From NCBI RefSeq assembly GCF_000340215.1, contig NW_006921532.1, positions 2,149,337 through 2,213,336 on the forward strand: DNA of 64,000 bases, given 5' to 3'. The position numbers were made by a program, and so were the translations under genes. Below the pieces are notes generated by a model. The model was not told the DNA's origin and searched no databases. It saw nothing but the letters and a program-made list of their open reading frames with translations. Below are positions 43,957-56,300 of the stretch, one piece after another. This DNA is from Pseudocercospora fijiensis CIRAD86. Lineage: Eukaryota > Ascomycota > Dothideomycetes > Mycosphaerellales > Mycosphaerellaceae. Position 1 is the stretch's first letter. Each line of letters opens with the position of its first letter.

Positions 43957-45307
43957 ATGTCTTTGACCAAGAAGCTTGCGATCACTGACGTTGATCTCAA
44001 GGACAAGCGCGTTCTGATCCGAGTGAGTAAGGCCGAAGAGCTTCAAAGCATTGGCTTGCTGTAAAGAAACAAGTGTTTCTGGAGTGAGACTCTAATGATC
44101 ACATACGCAGGTCGACTTCAACGTCCCACTCGACAAGGAGACCAACAGCAAGATCACCAACAACCAGCGAATCGTCGGTGCCCTCCCAACAATCAAATAT
44201 GCCATTGAGAAGGGCGCCAAAGCCGTTGTGCTCATGTCTCATTTGGGCCGCCCAGATGGCAAGCCAAACCCAAAGTACAGCCTGAAGCCAGTCCAAGCAG
44301 AGCTCGAGAAGCTCCTGGGTATGAAGGTCACTTTCACCGACGACTGCGTCGGTCCCGAAGTCGAGAAGGTGGTGAATGCACAGAAAGATGGCGGTGTTGT
44401 CCTCCTGGAGAACTTGCGATTCCACATTGAAGAGGAGGGCTCAAGTAAAGACAAGGATGGCAACAAGATCAAGGCGGACAAAGCAGATGTCGAGAAGTTC
44501 AGGAAAGGTCTCACTGCTCTGGGAGACATCTACATCAACGATGCATTCGGCACCGCACACCGTGCTCACAGCTCGATGGTCGGCGTTGACCTCCCACAGA
44601 AGGCCTCCGGTTTCCTTGTCAAGAAGGAGCTGGAATATTTTGCTGCGGCGCTCGAGAACCCACAGCGACCATTCCTTGCTATCCTTGGTGGTGCTAAGGT
44701 CTCGGACAAGATTCAGCTGATCGAGAACATGTTGGACAAGGTCAACTCGCTCATCATCTGTGGTGGCATGGCTTTCACTTTCAAGAAGGTGCTCGACAAC
44801 ATGAAGATTGGTAACTCGCTCTTCGATGAGGCTGGTAGCAAGAAGGTTGAGGAGCTTGTCAACAAGGCCAAGAGCAAGAATGTTGAAATCACGCTCCCAG
44901 TTGACTACATCACTGCCGACAAATTCGATGCGAACGCCAACACTGGCTATGCGGAAGACAAGGATGGCATCCAGGACGGCTGGATGGGTCTTGACTGCGG
45001 CGAAAAGAGTATCGAGCTGTACAAGAAGGCTATCGACAACGCTAAGACGATCCTCTGGAACGGACCTCCGGGTGTGTTCGAGATGAAGAAGTTCGAGAAC
45101 GGAACTCGCAAGACAATGGATGCCGCTGTTGCTGCCGCGCAAGCGGGCAAGATCGTGATAATTGGTGGTGGCGACACCGCGACAGTCGCAGCACAGTATG
45201 GTGTTGAGGACAAGCTCAGCCATGTCTCGACCGGTGGTGGTGCTTCTCTCGAACTGCTCGAGGGCAAGGACCTGCCAGGTGTGAGGGCTCTCAGCGAGAA
45301 GCCATGA
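43957..45307 (+). CDS. PGK1: Phosphoglycerate kinase
   Basis: Exons 43957-44022 ([22 protein letters not shown]) and 44111-45307, with an 88-bp intron, encode 420 residues, the normal size. It catalyses the ATP-forming step 1,3-bisphosphoglycerate + ADP to 3-phosphoglycerate in the cytosol. All family landmarks are present: [83 protein letters not shown] and the nucleotide loop [15 protein letters not shown]-ending codons dominate (AAG, ATC, GTC), typical of high expression. The intron right after codon 22 splits RVLIR/VDFNVP. Nothing is missing. Confidence 0.97.
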
Positions 45308-45625
45308 ATGCATGATGGAGCGAGATTGTGAGCATAAGCTCAGCTTTGTCATATCGGTGCCTCTACCGGGACATCATTGCGCAGCACTATAGTGATACAA
45401 CGTGCGCGAAAAGGCCCAGCGGCCCGAATATAGCTTCATGTCGCCATGCGCGGCGAATCCTTTGATATCATAGACGGTCATGTCCCGCGCTCGATGCTCA
45501 TTCGTGCTTCGGCTGTTTCTTTCTCTTGAGCCACCCTCTCTCCCCCCTCGCGTCTCCATAGCTCTTTCTGTATCATGTTGCGGCAAGCTTGCCTTCGTAC
45601 TCGTTCGATCGCGTAAAGATACGCA
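45308..45625. other. Convergent region between PGK and SEM1
   Basis: About 320 bases between the two stop codons, presumably overlapping 3' UTRs. No gene seen. Confidence 0.5.
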
Positions 45626-46032
45626 TCACTTATTCGACATCTTCTTCAACTCCTCTCTATTACAAAAGACACGGTTAGCCTCCCATGCATAAGTCTCCTC
45701 CGTCTACATGCGCTACTCACTTCAACTGCGTCGAAAACTCATCAGTCGTGTCATCATCATCCCAGCTCTCTTCCCACAGATGTGTGTTGCCCGCCTGCTG
45801 TCCAACTTCTTCTTCCTTGGCCCAGTCTACGCCGTGCATTAGCTTTCTCTTCCATCGGTCAGAAGGGTTGAGTTTGGATACCTTCTACTGGAAAGTCCTC
45901 GAACTCATCATCTTCCTCGAGTTGCGCGGCGGGTTTCTGAGGTTGCAGAGGCTTCTCTTGGGTTTTTGCGTTGTCGTTTGCGAGACCGCCGCCGGCTTTG
46001 GCTGTTGCGCCGAGATTCGAGCCGTCAGACAT
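45626..46032 (-). CDS. SEM1: Sem1/Dss1, 26S proteasome lid subunit
   Basis: Three minus-strand exons, 46032-45882, 45826-45721 and 45656-45626 (introns of 55 and 64 bp), give 95 residues. A polar N-terminus leads to EEDDEFEDFPVE, then across the first junction DWAKEEEVGQQ, HLWEESWDDDDTTDEFSTQL, and across the second KEELKKMSNK. These are the two acidic clusters with conserved Trp residues and the C-terminal helix of Dss1/Sem1. The protein is a lid subunit (Rpn15) and also works in TREX-2 mRNA export and Brca2-type complexes. The ~30-residue Gly/Ala/Gln-rich N-terminal extension is longer than in yeast or human. The small split exons hide it from ORF searches. An upstream in-frame ATG at 46164 is less likely. 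Confidence 0.9.
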
Positions 46033-46308
46033 GGTTTCGAGACGGTGACGTGGAGGAGGAGTTGTTGGTGTCGTTGTTAGGTACTGTAGGGGATGCTGCT
46101 TGCGTTCATGTTCGGCCCAGTCGCCGAAGATTGTGGCCTGGATTCTGAGGCAGGAAGAAAGCACGGTGCACTCGGGACACGCAACGTCTCACTTTGGACA
46201 GCATTCCTTTGCCTCAGGTGTAGTGGTTGACAACAGTCGATGTTACAAAATGAAGTTCCGGCAGCCTTGACTCGATTGCTGCGTTGAAGCGACCGGCTCC
46301 AAGACAGC
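46033..46308. promoter_or_regulatory. Shared divergent promoter, SEM1 / MON2
   Basis: 276 bases between the start codons of Sem1 (minus) and Mon2 (plus). No motif identified with confidence. Confidence 0.45.
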
Positions 46309-49300
46309 ATGACTTCCTCTATGCTGGCCAGTGAGCTCGGCAACTTGATATCGGAATCGAAGAGGAAGAATGCCGAACTACGCGCTGCGGCAGAGAAGTC
46401 TTTGCAGGAACTCTCGTCTATCACCGTCACTTCGGAGCAACAACTAGCGGCCGGTATGTATTGCTACTCCTCACTTCACCTCATGTTCGGACGACTCCGT
46501 GCCGTGTTGTGGGATGGCCCACGCACCTCACGCCTCGTGTCGTCCCAGACCGCAGTCTCATCTCGGGCCCTGTTCTTGGAGCTGACTGACGCAAGATCTA
46601 AGAAGTCGGCCTGCCTTCATCGACCCGTTTCTGATAGCATGCGCCACACACAGCACCCGATTCTCTGCCAGCGGCATTGCTTGCTTGCAGCGATTGATTG
46701 TTTGCGGAGGACTGCCGCGGTCAAGACTGCAAGATGCTCTGGAAGCATTCAACAACTGTGCTGACCTGGGCCTGGACGTGCAGTTGAAGATTCTACAGGC
46801 ACTGCCGACCCTGCTCCAAAACTATACCAACGAATTGGTTGGGCATCTCTTGGGTGGCGCCCTCCAGCTATGTGCTTCCTTGCAAGCCGCCAGAGAGTAC
46901 ACCGTGAGTGGCGTCGCTGCAGCCACCTTGCAACAACTCGTGACAAGCGTGTTTGGGAAAGTCTGGAACGAAGACAAAGCTCCGAGTGTCGACGCTCCGA
47001 CAGCGGAAGTTCCCGGTGACGATGGGCCTCTTCAACTCCAACCTGCTGCTTTCGATGCATATCGTGTGTTTCGCGACCTAGCATTGGCTGCAGATGGTCG
47101 GCAAACCAAATTTGTCGAATTCTCCGCCTTGCCACCTGAATCCAGCTTGGAGCTGATATGGTCTTCCGTTAATTCGAATCCGGAATTGTTCAATGAGCAT
47201 GAGGAATTGCTCTCGATCATCGGCGCAAACGTGTTTCCCTTGATAATCAGAGCCCTTTCGGAGAGATTGCCCTTCTCAGTGACTGTGCGATTGTTTCGGA
47301 TTTTTGACCTTATTCTCGACAGATATATGGCCAGGTTCGCAGGAGACTGTGAGGTTGCATTAAATCTGGGCACGCAACTACTGGAGACAGATTCTTCCCC
47401 TGGATGGAAGCGAGCTCTTATTCTCGAGGTTTTGAAAGACTTCTTTGATGACAGCAACCATGTGATCGACGCCTATACGGCCTTCGATTCAAGGGAGGGA
47501 GGCAAGCCCATCGTTCAAGATGTACTCTCTGCTTTCGTACGTTTGTCGACCGAAAAGCCGACGGCTATTGGCCTTGGTCAACAGTCAACGATTCCCACAG
47601 GACCGAGTTCACCTGGCCAGAGTGCGACAGACCAAGCGACTCTCGAAGCTGCCGGGGGAATGGCTGGTGTCATCAGCTCAGCACTGGGCGTGGCAGAAAG
47701 CAGCGTAGCTGGAGTCAGCTCGCAATGGAGTCTACCAAAATCGCCATGCATGGAGCAGCTCGACAAAAGCGAGGCTCCTGCGCTGCCGGAAACGTACCCA
47801 TACGCACTGCTTCTGGAATGTTTGAATGGGCTCTCGGACAGCCTTGCAAGGGTCATCCTTCCATTGACAGTGCAGCATGAGCGCACTCGAAGCAGGAAAG
47901 GCAGTTCTGCTGCCGAGTCACAAGGTGAGTGTTGATCCTGGCTGATTGTGCAAGACCGAGGCAATAGCGTCACGGATAGCAGCACTGTCTCGTTTCTGTC
48001 GCTCGGACTGAGCACCGCCTGACACAATTCTGACTCTTATACCCGTTGCTTCTAGGTGATCAGCCAACCCGCAACAGGTCAACCTCTTTCCGCACTCGAG
48101 CCGTTCCAAGTAACCCTCTCGAGGCGAAGGATGCACCTTATGCTGGCAAAGTACGAGCAGTGGCTGGCATTGTCGACAGCTGCTGGCCAGCTGTGCTCGC
48201 CACTTGTTCCACGTTTCTGAACGCCGCCCTCGATGATCATTACTTCCGGAATCTCATCAAGGCATATCAGCGCTTTGCTCAGGTCGCTGGACTCTTGCGT
48301 CTTACTACACCTAGAGACGCATTGATGACGACTCTGGCAAAGGCCGCTGTCCCTCCACACGTCTTGAATGCGGCATCTTTGTCAAGTGGGCCAGAGTCTG
48401 CCAAATCTCCGATCACTGAGAGTCCAAGAACATTCTCTAATCCAAGAGGTCTTCTAAGTGTCGACAGTCTCGTATCACAGGCGTCTTCGCTATCTCTGGA
48501 GACATCTCGACGCCCTGTGGAGCTGACTGTTCTGATAATACCAGCAAGCGTGCCTGCCGTCTTCCACACCACCCTTGGAGCGGATTTTTTTNNNNNNNNN
48601 NNNNNNNNNNNNNNNNNNNNNNNNNNNNNNNNNNNNNNNNNNNNNNNNNNNNNNNNNNNNNNNNNNNNNNNNNNNNNNNNNNNNNNNNNNNCGTCTGCTT
48701 TTGCTGTAGTAGTTAGCGCACTCAAGCAGGCCGACATGGTGAGTAGTGCAACCACACCACAACAACTCTCACGTCCAAGCTCATTCACGGCGAGAAACAC
48801 AAATACAGAACCGCCCTCTGTCGTCCAGGCATTTAGCGCTGAGGTCGCCGCTGTCGAGGCAGCTGCATCGCGCCTGTTGGAGAGCACTGCAGACTATCCC
48901 AATGATGCGTTTGTGAACGTACTGCAAACATTCTGCCAATTGCTGAAGGGCAAGACGGAAAGCCTCAGCTCCCCAATAGCTCCACCTTCGCCGCATCCGA
49001 GTGCACCATCTTCACCCCCACGAACGCCAGTTGCGAATCGAAGAACGTTCTCCGGCCTGCCTGGTATCAGTACGATTGCAGAAATGCAGCTGAGAGACTA
49101 TCACTTTGTGATACCCAAGCTAGGCAATCTTGCTGAGCTTAACGTCCCTCGCTTCACCAGCGATGATGCCGATGCCAGCGGCTGGAATGTCTTGGTAGAC
49201 CAACTCATATCGATCGCCACTTCGTCAGACGCGCCCAAAGAAGCTCGTGGGACTGCAACGAATGTTCTTGTCAAATTAGCAGAAGCGACGATTGTCGATG

Positions 49301-51705
49301 TGACTCAACAGGATCCAGAAGACCGAGCTTCTATGCAGCATCGCGCAGTCGCCATCTTGTTGCGTCTCTTGGAGCTGATCTATGCTGGAGAGCAAGATAT
49401 CTCGTCCAGTGACTTGGAAGTCCAAGCCCAAGTGTTGGGCGCACTTCAGACAATTCTAGAGCGGTGTGGTGACTCGCTGGTGGCTGGTTGGGACAGCATT
49501 TTGGGCATCCTAGCCAGCGCCTTCGAGCATGACGGTCCGATCTGTCAGGATGTCGACCATGGCAAAGTGCACATTCAATGGGATGTCGTTCAGTTCGACG
49601 TGGTATCCCCTAACATCGGACGAATGTCATTCACGGCTCTCCAGCTCTTGTGTTCCGATTTCCTAGAGTCTGTGCCGCCAAGCGCCGTGGAGAGTCTGGT
49701 CGAGCTCCTCCATCGCTTCATGTGCCAGGACGAAGACCTCAATGCAGCACTGACCGCCATCACTATGACGTGGAACGTTGCAAACTACCTTTTCGGGAAG
49801 TTCTCCAAAGAAGAGCTAGCAGATTTCTGCCAGGAGGCAAGGGAGTTTGAAGACCTCACCGAGGAGTTGAAACCTATGCTTCGGCATTCGAAGCCCGCGC
49901 TCTGGCTACTTGTACTCCTGCGTCTGCGCGACGTTGCCAGCAGACCATCGAGAGAGCTTCGCAACGCGGCTTTTCAAACGATCTGCAATGTCTTCAAAAG
50001 CCATGGTGAAGACTTGCCAGCCGAGGCATGGGACCTTCTTTTACGATGCACACTCATTCATGTGTCCCGCATCGACTCGTTGCTCCATCTCGAGACCGAT
50101 CACAGCAATGGGAATTCCAATGCTGAGCGCGTCACGCCAGATATCGAGTTGTCGAAGAACATCATCACGGGCAATACATCAATCATCGCCCAGCATATCC
50201 GGCTGATTGAGCAGGTGGCAAAACTACCGAGTCTCTGGGAAATGATTCTCAGCATGTTGGAACGATATCTAGATGTCGAGAATCAATTCTTGACTGCCAC
50301 CGTCTGGTCGTCGCTTGCCAAAGTGCTACAGGGAATCAGTGCGGACAATAGCTTCTGGAGAGGTCCGATCTACCGCGCTGCATCGCTTTGGTCAAAGCGA
50401 GTGCCGCACTTCTCAAGCAGTGCCGGTACACGAAAAGACAGCAACCAGGATGCCTTGACTGCATATGTAGAGGCAGGCGAGGAGATCTATCGCCTCACCA
50501 AGGACGCTATGAGCTTATCGCAAACCAGATCAATGATCGATAACCTGTACACCTGCGTAAAGGAGTCAGATGGGCCACTCTATGGCGCAGACCTCAACAA
50601 CGCCTCGCCCATTCAGAGCAAGACGCTCCATCTCTTCAGGAAGATGCAGTCCGAGGTGCCAAGCGCCATTCCGTGCCTCGTGACAGTCGCCTCAAAGATG
50701 AGTCAACTGCACCATGACATGACTGATGGCACGAAATCTACGCAAGGTCCCACATTCGTAGCGGTTTCTAGTGACGCCATAGCCTGGCTCCGTGATCTCC
50801 TTTGTTCCAATACCGAGGAATCGTCAGAAGGGCTCCTCCAGTCCTTGCAAGGCCTTCGCCGGATCATCCAGGCGAAGTATGCTTACAAGCTCGAGCATAA
50901 ACAAGAATCACTTTGGCGCAAAGCCACGACCACAGCGCTCGCCCTGGTAGAGCTGACACTGCGCATCGAGTCAAGATTGGAGGCTTCAACATTGGAGCTT
51001 TGGAGGGAGCTGATTGGCATAGCTTCCGGCACAATCAACGCACACGGGCTTGCTACAATGATCGACGCCCATCAGAAGGTTTACGATGACCAGCTGTTTG
51101 ACATTGAAAGCTTCGAAGCTCTTCGAAAGATGCTCACACCATGCCTTCAAGGTCCTGATCTGCCTACTGAGGTGCGTCTATCATACGTGCGAGCCCTGTT
51201 TGAGGCTTCCATCGTCCACCAACCAGAAAGTGGCGAGTTGCCATACCCCGCTGCACCTTTGAAAGATCTTGGCCAGATACGTCGAGGAAGAGTGAAGAAG
51301 GTGCCGTGTTCTCAGCGAGAGGACATGGCGTATGTCTGCTGGAAAGAATTGATTGCGCTTGCAAGCAGAGCGCCAGAAAACAAAAATCCTCTTGCAGAAG
51401 CTGCGACGCCATGGCTGCTGCTTCGGCTCGCCATTCCGATACGAGCTTATATTGCTGATCAACCATTGAGGGGACGACGGCCACAGCCTCTGTCGGAGCT
51501 GGAGGAGCTTCTATTCGCTTTTGAGACTATTAAAGACCTTGGGCTGCAGTCGGACCCCCGAGTTTCGAATGATGTTGCTTCTGGGGAGAAGGCTTTGTAT
51601 GCGCTTCTGATTGAAGCCGTAGACACTGCCACTGACCCGTGGTCTGGAGCTGCTGAGGTATTGATACCACTTCAGGACGTACTGACTGCACTAGCGCGTA
51701 GGTAG
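46309..51705 (+). CDS. MON2: Mon2, large Golgi/endosome traffic scaffold (interrupted by an assembly gap)
   Basis: Exons 46309-46453, 46596-47924 and 48056-51705 (introns of 142 and 131 bp) give about 1707 codons including 100 N bases at 48592-48691. The N-terminus (LGNLISESKRKNAELRAAAE ... SLQELS) and the segment DLRSRPAFIDPFLIAC, GIACLQRLIVCGGLP form the DCB-like start. FDAYRVFRDLALAADG and LIRALSERLPFSVTVRLFRI mark the HUS-like part. Long helical HEAT-type repeats follow (FDVVSPNIGRMSFTALQLL; SRPSRELRNAAFQTICNVF). Mon2 resembles BIG/Sec7 Arf-GEFs but lacks the Sec7 domain and works with Dop1 and the flippase Neo1. The frame reads through on both sides of the gap; the true missing length is unknown. 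Confidence 0.9.
48592..48691. other. Assembly gap, 100 N
   Basis: Exactly 100 N, a conventional placeholder for a gap of unknown size, preceded by a poly-T run (GGATTTTTTT). It lies inside the third exon of Mon2, after residue ~670. The poly-T at the edge may be a sequencing artefact. Confidence 0.95.
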
Positions 51706-51770
51706 TCAGTCGTCGAGAAGACAGACTCTCCGACCAAGGAGCTGTTCTGCCTCAGATGCTTTCTTGCCAC

Positions 51771-52826
51771 TCAGTCTTTGTATTCCCATGAGATGCTGTG
51801 ATCACCACTGACTAGTATGGTATATGCTTCGCCGTCAAACGCAACAGCACTCATCGCCAGCCACTCCGCTCCCGCAGCTTTAAGGGCGGCAAGAAATAGT
51901 CTCTGCGCAAATGCCGGATAAATGGGCCCTCGCCATCGTAGCCTAACCAGATCCTGTGTCGTCGTCTCTCCGAAAGCAGTCGGAACCTGATACCGACACA
52001 AATAAGGATCCACATCATCCCCCTTCTCAATCCTCGGCGACCCCATCATCGCCAAACCAATCCACTCCAACAATTCCGCAGCCTCCACATAATCTTCCTC
52101 TTTCACTTCTTCCGGCCAAGCAGGAACTAAAGCCTCCTTGACCTTCTCAACCGTAGCCTCCACCTGTTTAAACAAAGGCGCAAAACCTTTCATCGCTCCT
52201 CCACCTTCCAATGCCCCCGAATTCTCCAAATCCACAACCAACCACGTCTTCGTCTCATTCAACACATTCTCAAACGCCCGTTTCATCCTCTCAAACCCTT
52301 TCTTCCCATCCACCATCCTCGGACTCCGAAGATCGATCTCGATAAGATATCTTTGCTCAACATGTTTCCTCCCCCGTGACGGAATGACATTCCCTTGCAG
52401 CCCCACGCGTTCGAAGGTCGGCTTGTCGACCTCGATGGATAATTTCCCTCGGTGGAATCTATAGACCTCGTCGATCCCCGGTCGCCCTTCGGAAAGCATG
52501 GAAAGATTTGTGTTTTCCCCGCCGGGGCTTTGGATGTATTCTGTGAAGAAGTCGCCGGAGATGATGTCGAGGAGTTTCAGGTGGATTTTCGCGTAGTGGA
52601 GAAGTCCCGTTTCTTTGGCTGATGAGAGGTGTTGTTGCAGGACTTCGGCGCATGTCGCGGGCACGAGGAGTTCGAGGGTGTGGCTGTGAAGTTGGTTGAG
52701 GATGATGGAGAAGGGTTTCTTCTTTTTGGGAGGGGCGTCGTGGTTGATGTAGTTGGGGAGTTGGAGGTTGGTCACTAGACAGCGAGGCTTGGGGCCGGAG
52801 TCGTTGTCGATGCCGATGCCGAGCAT
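51771..52826 (-). CDS. RPP40: Ribonuclease P/MRP subunit RPP40-like protein
   Basis: Single exon, 351 residues from the ATG at 52826 (MLGIGIDNDSGPKPRCLVTN). Upstream in-frame codons to 53012 exist but lack family features. Landmarks are LPNYINHDAPPKKKKPFS, HTLELLVPATCAEVL, ISGDFFTEYIQSPGG, LSMLSEGRPGIDEVYRFHRG, LSIEVDKPTFERVGLQG, GRKHVEQRYLIEIDLRSPRM and GKKGFERMKRAFENVL. The last third ends with LRWRGPIYPAFAQRLFLAA. The family is a protein subunit of nuclear RNase P, which matures tRNA 5' ends. Convergent with Mon2, with only 65 bases between the stops. The next gene upstream (DOCK) is on the same strand. Confidence 0.87.
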   Translation of the reverse strand: MLGIGIDNDSGPKPRCLVTNLQLPNYINHDAPPKKKKPFSIILNQLHSHTLELLVPATCAEVLQQHLSSAKETGLLHYAKIHLKLLDIISGDFFTEYIQSPGGENTNLSMLSEGRPGIDEVYRFHRGKLSIEVDKPTFERVGLQGNVIPSRGRKHVEQRYLIEIDLRSPRMVDGKKGFERMKRAFENVLNETKTWLVVDLENSGALEGGGAMKGFAPLFKQVEATVEKVKEALVPAWPEEVKEEDYVEAAELLEWIGLAMMGSPRIEKGDDVDPYLCRYQVPTAFGETTTQDLVRLRWRGPIYPAFAQRLFLAALKAAGAEWLAMSAVAFDGEAYTILVSGDHSISWEYKD

Positions 52827-53333
52827 TTTCGGGCAAGACAAGAGATTTTTTTTTGTTCCGCGGGATCGATCTCCAATATACGTCTTACAATTGAAAAGCG
52901 AGCCTTCTTGTTGATCAGTCCGAATGGTGGGTGGGCAGCCGCGCTGTTCTATACATATAAGCATCGGGCCGCTCCGATGCCGTGTTTTCCGTGCCTGCTT
53001 TCTTTCCTCCACGGTCCACCAACAAAGTCTGAAATCAGGAGATCATCTCAAGCCGAGGGATATTCATGGCACAGAAGACACTATAGGGTCACAAGACAAA
53101 TCCAGCTTCTGCAGAGAGACAGCGACAGCCCAACAACAATTGAGACAGAATAGCAAGCACCTTTGCACAGGAAAATACAAGACTTGTACAATGTATCGAA
53201 GATATATACTCGAAAAGGCTTTTGAGCAAAAAAAATATGGGTATGGGTATCGAACAATGAATGACGCGACGCTCGCGATTTTCTCCCAAGCACACCCCAT
53301 GACACGATCGATCCATACTCAATCACACACACA
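52827..53333. other. Intergenic: RPP40 promoter and DOCK 3' region
   Basis: About 500 bases. A poly-A/T tract occurs at 52842-52853 next to the RPP40 start and another A-run at 53229-53236. No supported gene; frames on both strands are short and antisense-like. Confidence 0.5.
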
Positions 53334-56300
53334 CTATCCAATCTTCTGATCCCCATCCCAAACATCCCCGGGCTTCTCATCCACTTTCGGGGAGCTTCCA
53401 TTCAAAAAGCTCAATCTCTTCCTCAAACTTCCCAAAGCAGTAGAACTTCCCAAAGCCGTAGCATCACTGCCACTTCTGTCTCTGCGCTCAGAATGATTCT
53501 GCTCCGAGTCTCTCCTGAAAAATGAAAGTCGACTAGAACTCCTCTCTCGTGTCCTACTAGCATTTCGAGACTCTGCTGGACCGGATGAATCGCCATTCAC
53601 TCCATTCTCCGTACCACGTCCTTGTCTTGACGACGCTCGGCGAAGGAAGGGGATGGATCGTCGACGACCTTGACGTTTCTCATCTGCGATGCCGTTCTCA
53701 TCGTTTTGAGGAGCGCCTGCGGTGGTTGCTGTCGTGTCTTCTTTGGCTGGTGCAGCTTGGATGACCTCTTCGATTGAGGCGCGAGGGGTGATGTCTTCGA
53801 TGTTCGGTTTCGTGGGGAAGAGGAGGGTCAGTTCTGCTTGGAAAGTGGCTTCGAAGCGTGGGACAAGTTCTGCGCGAGTAGCTTGCAGTGCTGGACGCCT
53901 GTACAAAGCTAGACAGCGTCGGATTGCGAGGGTGTGGTCTAGGAGGGCGACTTTGAGGGCGTTTTGCATGTTGTCTAGAGGTTGGTCTTCGCGGGTGTAG
54001 ATCGATGGGGTGATTTCGGATGAAGCGTTGTCGGCTAGATCGGAGATGGAAGGTAGGAGGCCACGGTATCGGGAGACAGAGCTGTCGGAGTCTGGGTCAA
54101 CAGAGGACATGAGATCGTCGGTGAGTCGGCCAATGTCGGTCTCGTCGTCGCCACTTGCGATACGTTTCTCCATGGCGAGAAGTTCTTGCGTCTTACGCGT
54201 TGTGCGCTCGATGGCAGCTTCAATGGGCAGGAGCGTGACGGTCTCGATTTTGACGACTTCACTGCGTCGGAGAATGGTTGGGAACTCTTCAGCCGTAGTG
54301 TAAATCACCTTCTCCACAATTTGCTCCGTGATTGGGATGTCGTGCGCAGGATGTCGTGATGTGGTCGCGAAGCGTTGCGGATTTGAGATGAGGTTGTATT
54401 CTCGCACAGCCTGTGAGACCTTGGTGCGCTGGTAGAGCATGTGTTCAATGTCTTTGTTTGGACTCACGGCATAGATCTGGAGGAACTGTCCTTCGACATC
54501 TGCCTCGAGGCCGCCACGGAGAATGGTAGCGCTGGGGTGAAGCTGTTGCATGCGGTCTTCGAACATGGCGAGCCGGTCAGTCGGCAAACCTTCGAAGATG
54601 AAGTGCTTGTCGCGAAGGGTTGCTGGGAAGCCTAGCCCAAGATAGACCACACGGAAGTAGCGAGGATGGGTCCGTTCACCTCGCGCGATACGCTCGTGGA
54701 TGCCTGCAATAGCACGCTGGGTGCGGGCGAGCTTGCCAAAGTCGAACGTATTCAGCTCGTACTCAACAGCGAGCTCGCGGTATGCGGTCAGTGCTCTCTT
54801 CCACGCCTGGCCCTTCTCGAAGTTTTGGCAAATTTGGAAGTAAAGCTGTTCCTTGCGTTCAAAAGCAGACTGCGCTGGCATCTTCGGATCTGTCATCTCA
54901 GGCAGCATATGGTTTGGATCCCATTCATATCGGTCAGCATGCATTTGCAAAGCCAAACCAGCTTCTGCAGCATTTCCAGACGTGGTTTGCATGTCGGCCA
55001 GCTGATGCACGTAGCGAATGTAAGCATCCTCGGAGTCAACATCGCGGAGGAATTCCATGAGATGCAGCGTATCGACAAGTCTTGTGGAGTCGTTCGCAGC
55101 CATGTTGCCGGTGTGCACACTCGCGAGCATGACCAGCAGATTGTCGATCTTGCCAAACATCTCGTGGACGGCATTGTATAGACTGTCCTCAGCGGTGCTG
55201 TGCAGGCCTTTGAATTGCTCCAGCATCTCCGGCACAAACGTCTTTTGCAGCACAGTCTCCGTGACACTCCTATTTCGGCAAAGCTTGTCCAAGCAGTCAA
55301 TCATAGCGGTCTGGATGATGGATAGGTCTTGGTCGATTTGCCAAGCGCTTACAATCATAGATCGTAAGACCTCGATAGAGACGGCACGAAGACTCGCGTG
55401 TACACTAAGGCAGAGTTCAACGATGGGGGCGATGAGATCAGGCACGAACTGCACCTGATAGCCGCCCATGCGATCGAAGCCGTGCAGCCGCTTGGTTTCC
55501 ACGTCAGTCTCCCAGCCTATTGCTTCCCAGCTGCGCTTGAGTAGATCGGCGCCAAGCTCACGGACGTCCCCTGCTATCTTCCATACCGCACGACGCTTCT
55601 GCTCCGGGAACGTTTCCATCGCGAGCGCCGGGCTTCCCAGTGCTGCAAAAAGCGTGTTGAAGTACGCTCGCCAGATGTTTGTGTCGAAGTCGAAAGCCTC
55701 GTGGGCGTCCGGTGCGTACACATCTGGAAGTGATTCAACCAATACTTCCTCAATGCGTTCGAGCGCAGTCATTCCATATTTGTGGTGTGAGACGAGCAAG
55801 CTCAGCCAACTGCGTGGAAAGGCTTCGCACGACAAGATGCTTTGTCCCACCTTCAATGCCTCGAGTAATGTCCCCGTGACATCAACCAGACTTGCATCAA
55901 AATAGAGCCTTTGCTCGGAAGTCAAGGCTGCTGCCAGAAGTGCAGAAATCTCCAACATGGCCTCATCCACGTCGATGTCGACCGTGGTGTTTTTGGTGGG
56001 AAATGGATAGCTGGTGGGAAATAACATGCTGAATACTCGCTTCGTGGGACGTGAAAGCTCCTTGAGGACACTAAAAGACTCTGCAAGCTTGGGCACGTAC
56101 TGACAGCTGTCCTCTTGCAGTTGCTCCATTTGCGCCGCGACGACGGAGCAGCATAGCCGGACCTGGTCTCGCCATTGCTGGTCTGGCTCTGGCACGAATC
56201 CCCAATAGGGCTCGAGCCAATGGAATGTTTTTGCAACCAAGGAGGTTCGGGCGTCGGGCACTTTGAATATGTCGAGATGGCTGTAATTGATGATGACGAT

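Noticed and set aside
44441..45352. 303-codon open frame antisense to phosphoglycerate kinase
   Set aside because: It mirrors a highly codon-biased gene, and strong bias on one strand commonly leaves the opposite frame open. The translation has no family resemblance.
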